A stretch of DNA of 64,000 nucleotides from Winogradskyella forsetii (GTDB taxonomy: Bacteria > Bacteroidota > Bacteroidia > Flavobacteriales > Flavobacteriaceae), in assembly GCF_013394595.1 (NCBI RefSeq), contig NZ_CP053348.1, positions 3,754,501-3,818,500 on the forward strand, in the 5' to 3' direction. A program made the position numbers and the translations under genes. The first letter of the stretch is position 1, and every line of letters starts with the position of its first letter. Shown piece by piece: positions 58,165 through 64,000 of the stretch. The notes beneath the pieces are model-generated. The model was not told where the DNA came from. It saw only the letters and a program-made list of their open reading frames with translations, and did not search any database.

Positions 58165-58198
58165 TTTACTATATAAAACAGCGCATTCACTAAAAATA
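58165..58198 (+). promoter_or_regulatory. Direct-repeat pair, candidate LytTR binding site upstream of the S74 gene
   Basis: TTTACTATATAAA (58165-58177) and TTCACTAAAAATA (58186-58198) are 21 bp apart, and the match extends to a shared GCA in front of each. They share the core of the pair at 57338-57371. The site lies 133 bp before the ATG of the giant secreted protein. Confidence 0.55.
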
Positions 58199-58259
58199 TA
58201 CTTCTAAAACTCTGATTTTAAACTAGATTTATTCTGCTATTAATCAGTAATCGTCCTTT

Positions 58260-58302
58260 AAAAACGGCTTAACAAAAGAGGCAAAATCCTCTAGTCGTTT
58301 TT
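58260..58302 (+). terminator. Hairpin with T-run between the regulator and the S74 gene
   Basis: AAAAACGGCT pairs with AGTCGTTTTT around a smaller AGAGG / CCTCT stem, followed by T residues. It can terminate transcription coming from the regulator gene, or, if the S74 promoter lies upstream of it, act as an attenuator 28 bp before the ATG. Confidence 0.5.
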
Positions 58303-58330
58303 AATGTGGACGACCCAAAAACGCGTTATT

Positions 58331-61300
58331 ATGAACGTTAAAAACCTATACTTTAGTTTATTATTCCTACTATTTTTTTATGCTTTAAATGCACAGGTTG
58401 GAGTTGGTAATACAAATCCGCAAGCACAATTAGACATTTCAGCGAGCAGTACTACTAGTCCTTCAAATGATGATGGTATTTTAATTCCTCGTATGAGTGC
58501 TTTTCCTTCTACTCCAGGCGCAACACGTGATGGTATGCTTATTTTTTATACCGGTACAGGAGCTGATGGTAAAGGGTTTTACTATTGGGATCAAGGTGCT
58601 ACTAGTTGGGTTAAAATTGCAGCTGGATCTACTGATGATAATGACTGGACTGAAGTCAGTGCTGACATCAAACGTCAAAGTGGTGACGTATATATTGGTG
58701 ATAGTAACACCACTGATAATGATCTTTACTTAAGTAATAGGCTTATAGACTGGGATAATAACAGTTATTATTTAGACCCTCAAAACACAAGTAGATTAGG
58801 GCAGATTCAGTTAGATAATATTTCTTTTACAGGACCATCGCTGTTTTTTGCAACTGATAATACCACCGGTATTTCTGGTGGAATTAATAGAGTCGGAATT
58901 GTTACCGATGGCAGCACTAACCATCAATTTACAGAAAAAGGACAATTAGAATTTTACTACAGACAATCTGTTTTATTAGGAAATAATGCTGGTGATAATC
59001 TTTCAGCCTCATTCAATGATGCTGTCTTTATTGGCGAAGATGCAGGTGAAAATACAACAACTGGTTTAGGAAACATTGCTTTAGGTAGAAGTGCACTTAA
59101 CGATAATATTACAGGTGGTAGTAATATCGCTATAGGTAGTTATACTATGGCACTGAGTACTGGTGGTGAAAATATTGGTGTTGGAGGTTTAACATTTAGG
59201 CAACTTACTAGTGGATCAAGAAATGTAGCGTTCGGTGTAGCAGCTGGTTATCCCGATACAAATTCTAGTGATAATACGTATATTGGTCATGCTGCAGGTG
59301 GAAGCATCCCATCAAGTAATTTTAATCGAACTGGTAATGTTTTTTTAGGATTTCAAGCTGGTTATAATCAAAATGTGAGCAATCGTCTTTTTATAGAAAA
59401 CTCTGATTCTGCAAACCCACTCATTTATGGTGAGTTTGATAATGATATCATAAGAATAAATGGTGAACTCCAAGTTTTAGATCCATTTGGTACAGGATAT
59501 TCTTTTCCTGTGACTGATGGAACTACAAACCAAGTAATGACTACAGATGGCGCAGGAAATGTTACATTTCAAGATATTATTGGAGATGGTACTGGAACTG
59601 ATAACCAAACTATTGATAACCTTAGTTTATCTGGAACTATACTAAGACTTTCGCTTGAAGATGATGGGCAGCCTCTGCAAACAGTTAATCTTGCTTCTCT
59701 ACAAGATGGAATAGGTACTGATGACCAAAACCTTACTGCACCGACATTAACGGGTACAACTTTAAATTTAGGTATCGAAAATGGAACTGGAACTTCAGTA
59801 AACTTGGTCACATTGCAAGACGGAACAGGTACTGACAACCAAACCATAGACAACTTAAGTCTTTCAGGAACAACACTAAGGCTTTCACTCGAAGACGATG
59901 GACAACCTCTACAAACAGTTAATCTTGCCTCTCTGCAAGATGGCACAGGTACTGATGACCAAAACCTTACTGCACCGACATTAACGGGTACAACTTTAAA
60001 TTTAGGTATCGAAAATGGAACTGGAACTTCAGTAAACTTAGCCACATTGCAAGACGGAACAGGTACTGACAACCAAACCATAGACAACTTAAGTCTTTTA
60101 GGAACAACACTAAGGCTTTCACTCGAAGACGATGGACAACCTCTACAAACAGTTAATCTTGCCTCCCTGCAAGATGGCACAGGTACTGATGACCAAAATC
60201 TTACAACACCAACACTTGCTGGTACCACACTAAATTTAGGTATTGAAAATGGAACTGGAACTTCAGTAAACTTAGCTTCCTTACAAGATGGGACTGGAAC
60301 AGATGACCAGAATATTCAAAGTTTAGGATTTAATACAGCAACAAATATTTTAACCGTTGGTATAGAAAATGGAGCCGCACAGTCTGTAAACCTTTCCGTC
60401 TTAGATAGTGGTGGAGATGTAAATGGAGTTATAGCAGGAACTGGTCTAACAGGTGGTGGGTTTTCAGGAAACGTTACTATTAATGCGGTAGGTACAAATG
60501 GATTAACTACAAATGCAGATGATATTAGACTCGGAGGGACATTAATTCAAAACACAACAATTACTCAAGGGGCAAGAAGCTTTGACATTAACCTTAACAG
60601 TACTGGTGATTTCGCTATACAAGATAATGGAACCGATGTGTTTTTTGTAGAAGATTCTGGAGATATTGGTTTTGGCAACTCTAACCCAATATATAAAGTC
60701 CATGTTACTGAAAATACGGCCACAGAAACACGTGCGGTTTATGTCGATAAAGATGATAATACAGCTGCTTCAACCGAAGGTGTTTATGTAACTAAAACAT
60801 CTAACGGAACTGGCAGAAATCATGGTTACTATGCAGAAGTAAATGGTACAGGAAACGGAAACAGATATGGCTTATATGCTGATGTTACAGGAACAGGAAC
60901 AGGGCAAAAATATGGTATCTTTAATGAGTTAAACTCTAATACCGCTGGCAGCCAATATGCAGTGAGAAATTGGGTTAGAGGTGCATCGGGATCCAACCAA
61001 TTTGGCGTTTTCAATAATATGGACAATGCTAACACTGCAGATATCTATGGAGTTTATAATGGTATGCGAGTTACAAACGCCTCAAATATGTATGGTGTTT
61101 ATAATGAATTTCTTACTACATCTAGTTCTGCTGACCTCATGGCTGGTGTTCGAACCCGTTTTACAAATGGTACCCCAGGCTCTAATGGTTTTTCTGGAAT
61201 TTATACAGATTTCGATCTCGCCTCTAACGGTACCTTTTATGGCGTGAGAAACGAATATAGTGCTGGTTCTACTGGAACAGGAAATAAATATGGATCTTAT

Positions 61301-62200
61301 AACTTTATCAGTGCATCTGCTGGTGGTACACATTATGGCACTTATAATAGTGTAGGCGTTACTAACGGTTGGGCAAGTTACAACTTAGGCAAGAGTTATA
61401 TTTCTCAACGACTAAGTATAGGTGAAACAGACAATGCAGATGGACGTATTACTATTTTAAACAATAGTGGTGGCAGTAATCCAGCACATATACAATTCAC
61501 AGAAACAAATGCCAATGATGGTTCAAGAATTCAATTCGCAAATGGTGCAGAAACCACTAATGAATGGACACTCTATGGACGAGCAGACAATACGCTTAGC
61601 GATAGTTCATTCAACTTTTTCCATACTACAACTGGTAATATTTTAGAAATTAAAGGAGATGGTGACGTAGAAATTAATGGACAATTAGGCATAAATATTA
61701 ACGATCCTACCTATGCCATAACGCTTCCTAATAATACGGCCATTGGAACAGGAAGAGGTCGTGCAAACGCATGGACCATCTATAGTGATTCTCGCGTTAA
61801 AAGCAATCAGCAACCGCTACAAAATGGACTGCATTTAATTAAACAAATGGTGCCTAAAACTTATTTCCATCATAATGGTAATATTGAAGATGGTGTCTTA
61901 AATCTTTCTGAAAACGGAGAACAAACCCTAGGATTTATCGCCCAAGAGTTATATAAAATATTTCCTGAAGCTGTTCAAAGACCTAAAGATGAAAGTAAGA
62001 CACTTTGGTCTGTAGATTATGACAAAGTCATTCCTGTAGTCGTAAAAGCGCTTCAAGAATTAAATAACCAAGTTGAAACACTAGAATCAGAAAACAACAA
62101 ATTAAAACAACAATTACGTAAAATAGAACAATTAGAAGCTAGACTTATAACTTTGGAAGGGACAAGCGGAGATAACACTAGCAAAACTACAAGTAAATAA
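58331..62200 (+). CDS. Giant secreted repeat protein with C-terminal S74 self-processing chaperone domain
   Basis: The protein of 1289 residues (start chosen at the ATG that yields the signal peptide MNVKNLYFSLLFLLFFYALNAQ; one 9 codons earlier, 58304, is possible) carries an N-terminal part with VGVGNTNPQAQLDIS, a YadA-like array of short GN/IG loops (about 220-355), nearly three 78-residue tandem repeats (about 420-655), a region of repeated YGVYN/YGLYA motifs (about 810-1030), and an S74 peptidase domain. In S74 proteins a Ser in SDxR cuts the chaperone free after trimerisation; here SDSRVK starts at Ser1152. A coiled coil (QLEALETLESENNKLKQQL-like) follows. It resembles tail-fibre or trimeric adhesins, is secreted by Sec, and has no visible T9SS tail. 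Confidence 0.85.
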   Translation: MNVKNLYFSLLFLLFFYALNAQVGVGNTNPQAQLDISASSTTSPSNDDGILIPRMSAFPSTPGATRDGMLIFYTGTGADGKGFYYWDQGATSWVKIAAGSTDDNDWTEVSADIKRQSGDVYIGDSNTTDNDLYLSNRLIDWDNNSYYLDPQNTSRLGQIQLDNISFTGPSLFFATDNTTGISGGINRVGIVTDGSTNHQFTEKGQLEFYYRQSVLLGNNAGDNLSASFNDAVFIGEDAGENTTTGLGNIALGRSALNDNITGGSNIAIGSYTMALSTGGENIGVGGLTFRQLTSGSRNVAFGVAAGYPDTNSSDNTYIGHAAGGSIPSSNFNRTGNVFLGFQAGYNQNVSNRLFIENSDSANPLIYGEFDNDIIRINGELQVLDPFGTGYSFPVTDGTTNQVMTTDGAGNVTFQDIIGDGTGTDNQTIDNLSLSGTILRLSLEDDGQPLQTVNLASLQDGIGTDDQNLTAPTLTGTTLNLGIENGTGTSVNLVTLQDGTGTDNQTIDNLSLSGTTLRLSLEDDGQPLQTVNLASLQDGTGTDDQNLTAPTLTGTTLNLGIENGTGTSVNLATLQDGTGTDNQTIDNLSLLGTTLRLSLEDDGQPLQTVNLASLQDGTGTDDQNLTTPTLAGTTLNLGIENGTGTSVNLASLQDGTGTDDQNIQSLGFNTATNILTVGIENGAAQSVNLSVLDSGGDVNGVIAGTGLTGGGFSGNVTINAVGTNGLTTNADDIRLGGTLIQNTTITQGARSFDINLNSTGDFAIQDNGTDVFFVEDSGDIGFGNSNPIYKVHVTENTATETRAVYVDKDDNTAASTEGVYVTKTSNGTGRNHGYYAEVNGTGNGNRYGLYADVTGTGTGQKYGIFNELNSNTAGSQYAVRNWVRGASGSNQFGVFNNMDNANTADIYGVYNGMRVTNASNMYGVYNEFLTTSSSADLMAGVRTRFTNGTPGSNGFSGIYTDFDLASNGTFYGVRNEYSAGSTGTGNKYGSYNFISASAGGTHYGTYNSVGVTNGWASYNLGKSYISQRLSIGETDNADGRITILNNSGGSNPAHIQFTETNANDGSRIQFANGAETTNEWTLYGRADNTLSDSSFNFFHTTTGNILEIKGDGDVEINGQLGININDPTYAITLPNNTAIGTGRGRANAWTIYSDSRVKSNQQPLQNGLHLIKQMVPKTYFHHNGNIEDGVLNLSENGEQTLGFIAQELYKIFPEAVQRPKDESKTLWSVDYDKVIPVVVKALQELNNQVETLESENNKLKQQLRKIEQLEARLITLEGTSGDNTSKTTSK
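59587..60290 (+). repeat. 234-bp coding tandem repeats in the S74 gene
   Basis: Units of 234 bp (78 residues, built from a 40- and a 38-residue half) begin near 59587, 59821 and 60055. Units 2 and 3 are almost identical at DNA level; unit 1 has many synonymous differences, so the last duplication is recent. The array could change copy number between strains. Confidence 0.9.
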
Positions 62201-62241
62201 TAATTATAATTGTTTTGTAAAACAATTATGTTTTTGAGGAA

Positions 62242-62270
62242 AAGGCCGCTGTAGGGAGCGGCTTTTTTTC
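62242..62270 (+). terminator. Terminator of the S74 gene
   Basis: GCCGCT-GTAGGG-AGCGGC hairpin followed by a run of seven T, 42 bp past the stop codon. Confidence 0.85.
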
Positions 62271-62276
62271 TTTTAA

Positions 62277-62442
62277 TTAAAACCATCTTATAGTTATTCT
62301 AGCCAACCGCTCCTTAAAACAACTATAAGGTGGAAACAATAACTCCGTAACGCCGAATGTATGTTGTTTTAAAACCGAACGCTCATTGCTAAACGCCTTA
62401 AAGCCAAAAAATTTATGACTTCTACCAATACCACTATTGTTT
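62277..62442 (-). pseudogene. Duplicated 3' end of the aldehyde dehydrogenase gene
   Basis: The minus strand encodes NNSGIGRSHKFFGFKAFS and the rest of the last 54 residues of the dehydrogenase at 63202-64000, with 48 of 54 identical, including the final TIRWF and stop. There is no catalytic part. The longer frame starting at 62507 begins inside the parD operator palindrome and is an artefact. This is a relic left on the far side of the toxin-antitoxin pair. Confidence 0.88.
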
Positions 62443-62479
62443 AGTGCAAATGCCTCTCGCTCTGATACGACCAATTCAT

Positions 62480-62508
62480 TTTGTCCATATTTGCTAAATA
62501 TGGACAAA
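62480..62508. promoter_or_regulatory. parD operator palindrome
   Basis: Perfect 13-bp arms TTTGTCCATATTT and AAATATGGACAAA with a GCT spacer lie 26 bp before the parD ATG. Ribbon-helix-helix antitoxins such as ParD bind sites of this kind and repress their own operon. Confidence 0.75.
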
Positions 62509-62521
62509 TTTCATATATTTA
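62490..62521 (+). promoter_or_regulatory. parDE promoter overlapping the operator
   Basis: TTTG (62490-62493) and TATATTTA (62514-62521), 20-bp spacer, match the Bacteroidota consensus in all but the last base. The -33 box lies inside the palindrome at 62480-62508, so bound antitoxin would block polymerase. Confidence 0.65.
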
Positions 62522-62534
62522 TAAAAAATTTGAA

Positions 62535-62768
62535 ATGAACATTAGTTTAACAAAAAAGCAAGAAGCCTATATCGCAGAACAATTGAAATCTGGCGATTTT
62601 CAGAATGCCAGTGAATTGGTTCGTGATGCACTGCGATTGCATGAAGTATATAGACATCGTATTATTGAAGATTTAAGAGCAGAAATTGAAAAGGGTTGGT
62701 CTGGTCCTACAAGCAATCGCTCGGTAAGCGATATTATTGAAACTAAAAAGCGTAAAAAAGCATCGTAA
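62535..62768 (+). CDS. parD: ParD-family antitoxin
   Basis: The 77-residue protein has the ParD ribbon-helix-helix start (NISLTKKQEAYIAEQLKSGDF, then NASELVRDALRLHE) and a charged C-terminal tail that should wrap the toxin. It neutralises ParE and represses its own operon. The ATG at 62535 is chosen because it starts at the RHH strand and lies after the promoter; an in-frame ATG at 62481 falls inside the operator. The stop codon is directly followed by the toxin's ATG. Confidence 0.93.
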   Translation: MNISLTKKQEAYIAEQLKSGDFQNASELVRDALRLHEVYRHRIIEDLRAEIEKGWSGPTSNRSVSDIIETKKRKKAS

Positions 62769-63068
62769 ATGACATACCTTTCTGGTTATAAATTATCCAT
62801 TCAGGCAGATAATGACTTAAACGACATTTTTGATTATACCGAACTAGAACATGGTTTTGATCAAGCTATTATATACTTGATAGGATTGGAAGCCCTTTTC
62901 AAAAATTTAGTCCTTAATCCAAAAATAGGCAGAGAACGAAATGAGATTAAAAAGGGACTTTACAGCATTACAGAAAATTACCATGTTGTTTTTTACAGAA
63001 TTCTAAAAACCCATATTCGTATTGTGAGAGTCCTTCATGGTCGCAAAGATATTCCGAATCAGTTTTAA
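62769..63068 (+). CDS. parE: ParE/RelE-family toxin
   Basis: The 99-residue protein fits the ParE fold: YKLSIQADNDLNDIFDYT at the start, the helix DQAIIYLIGLEALFKNLVLNP, then GRERNEIKKGLYSI, YHVVFYRI and IRIVRVLHGRKD near the end. ParE-type toxins block DNA gyrase; RelE-type relatives cut mRNA, and the short length alone does not separate the two, but the pairing with ParD favours ParE. It starts immediately at the parD stop. The pair lies between two copies of the 3' end of the aldehyde dehydrogenase gene. Confidence 0.93.
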   Translation: MTYLSGYKLSIQADNDLNDIFDYTELEHGFDQAIIYLIGLEALFKNLVLNPKIGRERNEIKKGLYSITENYHVVFYRILKTHIRIVRVLHGRKDIPNQF

Positions 63069-63201
63069 TTAATACTATCACTTGTATTATCGCTGTATAA
63101 ATAAGAAATATTGGTACTAAATGAATAGAGCCAATTATTTGATCCTTTAAATTCCAAAAAATTAATAATAGTAATATTAAATAAGTTAAAGTCCACACAT
63201 C

Positions 63202-63367
63202 TCAAAACCACCTTATAGTTAACTGAGCCAACCGCTCCTTAAAACCAGAATAAGGCGGAAACAATAACTCCGTAACGCCGAATGTATGTTGTTTTAAAAC
63301 CGAACGCTCATTGCTAAACGCCCTAAAGCCAAAAAAACCATGGCTTTTCCCAATACCACTATTGTTT
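63202..63367 (-). repeat. Copy 2 of the aldehyde dehydrogenase 3'-end repeat (in the intact gene)
   Basis: About 166 bp shared with 62277-62442 at an offset of 925 bp, same orientation, with scattered differences. These direct repeats bracket parDE. Confidence 0.88.
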
Positions 63368-64000
63368 GTCCCACCAAAGGGTAGGTTATGATTCGCATAA
63401 TGCAGCACGCTATTATTGATGCAGCTACCACCTGCTCTAGTGTTGTCTAATATTTTGTTGGTATTCTTTTTACTTTTACTATACATATAAAGTGCTAATG
63501 GTCTCGGTTTGGAGTTGATATAGGCTATAGCCATATCCAAACTCTCGTAAATCACGATAGGCAAAATAGGTCCGAAAATTTCTTCTTCCAACAGTTTCGC
63601 TTCAGGCTTTAAATCTGAAATTATAGTGGGTTCAATATATCTTGAAGACCTATCTGTTTCACCGCCGACTTCAAATGTAGCGTGTAGTGTTTTTGCATTT
63701 TCGAGATAAGAAGTTAAGCGATCAAAGTGTTTGTCCGTTACTATGTTTCCATAGGAATCTGATGTTTTTGGATTATCATTATAAAAGGTTTGAAGCCATT
63801 TTTTACAAGATGTAATGAATTCGTCTTTTACGCTTTCATCTATCAACACATAATCTGGCGAGACACAGATTTGACCGCAATTCAAAAACTTTGCCCACAT
63901 TATTTTCTTTGCTGCTTTATCGAGATTCGCGGTTTTATCGACTATGGTCGGCGATTTGCCTCCAAGTTCCAAAGTCACCGAAGCTAAATGCTTTGATGCC
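63202..64000 (-). CDS. Aldehyde dehydrogenase, class 3 type (partial, runs off right edge)
   Basis: The frame is open to the window edge, so only the C-terminal 265 residues are seen. It holds the catalytic core of NAD(P)-dependent aldehyde dehydrogenases: general-base Glu in SVTLELGGKSP, nucleophile Cys in LNCGQICVSPDY, then EEIFGPILPIVIY and the FGGTNNSGIGKSHG segment. The long C-terminal tail ending TIRWF fits the ALDH3 group, which oxidises fatty or aromatic aldehydes and is often membrane-attached. No internal start is needed. Its last 166 bp are duplicated at 62277-62442. Confidence 0.95.
   Translation of the reverse strand, partial: ASKHLASVTLELGGKSPTIVDKTANLDKAAKKIMWAKFLNCGQICVSPDYVLIDESVKDEFITSCKKWLQTFYNDNPKTSDSYGNIVTDKHFDRLTSYLENAKTLHATFEVGGETDRSSRYIEPTIISDLKPEAKLLEEEIFGPILPIVIYESLDMAIAYINSKPRPLALYMYSKSKKNTNKILDNTRAGGSCINNSVLHYANHNLPFGGTNNSGIGKSHGFFGFRAFSNERSVLKQHTFGVTELLFPPYSGFKERLAQLTIRWF

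Noticed and set aside
59569..60228. 219-residue open frame on the minus strand with neat internal repeats
   Set aside because: It is antisense to the 234-bp repeats of the S74 gene; the repeats explain its regularity.
58331..62200. S74 protein as evidence for a prophage
   Set aside because: No capsid, portal, terminase, integrase or lysis gene lies in the window, and the protein has a Sec signal peptide.
62277..62507. 76-residue minus-strand frame as a real gene
   Set aside because: Its start lies in the parD operator palindrome and its body is the duplicated end of the aldehyde dehydrogenase without catalytic residues.

Overview
The window looks like chromosomal DNA of a marine-type Flavobacteriaceae (Bacteroidota). 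It is AT-rich, has weak ribosome-binding sites, uses promoters of the TTTG / TAnnTTTG kind, and carries the lineage markers sprA (type 9 secretion and gliding), the Alternative Complex III operon actABCDEF with cytochrome oxidase, a fused malic enzyme/phosphotransacetylase, a hybrid two-component sensor and a polyproline TonB. Genus cannot be told from the sequence alone.

Left part (1-15.8 kb, nearly all minus strand): the start of one TonB-type protein, a complete TonB, vanZ-like, gcvH, sprA, ruvA, a 1-kb gene-free block full of degenerate repeats, maeB, a fasciclin protein, a DUF4136 lipoprotein and queG. Most of this is housekeeping and surface export.

Accessory part (15.8-28.5 kb, minus strand): four consecutive secreted-protein genes (one amidase-like, three unrecognised), an Rv2258c-like methyltransferase, a 1363-residue hybrid sensor with no SusC/SusD partners, and a cytochrome P450. 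The four-gene block is the best candidate here for an undescribed system.

Core part (28.5-49 kb): ruvB; the respiratory block actABCDEF-ctaC-ctaD, read leftward from a divergent promoter region shared with a small SPOR protein; a decayed glycosyltransferase gene; and the translation/transcription operon rimP-nusA-infB, which has a terminator-like hairpin in its leader. A universal stress protein and tRNA-Gln(UUG) follow.

Right part (49-64 kb): a DUF2723 membrane protein with a polysaccharide deacetylase, a thioredoxin-fold protein without cysteines, a metallophosphoesterase, and then a TPR histidine kinase, a LytTR response regulator and a giant secreted protein with tandem repeats and a C-terminal S74 chaperone domain. 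Direct-repeat pairs with a 21-bp period lie upstream of both the regulator gene and the giant gene, so these three probably form one regulatory unit. A ParD/ParE toxin-antitoxin pair follows, lying between two copies of the 3' end of an aldehyde dehydrogenase gene; the intact dehydrogenase runs off the right edge.

The window also carries several families of small dispersed repeats, some of which have entered coding sequence or supply stop codons. All identifications rest on reading motifs by eye; no database search was run.
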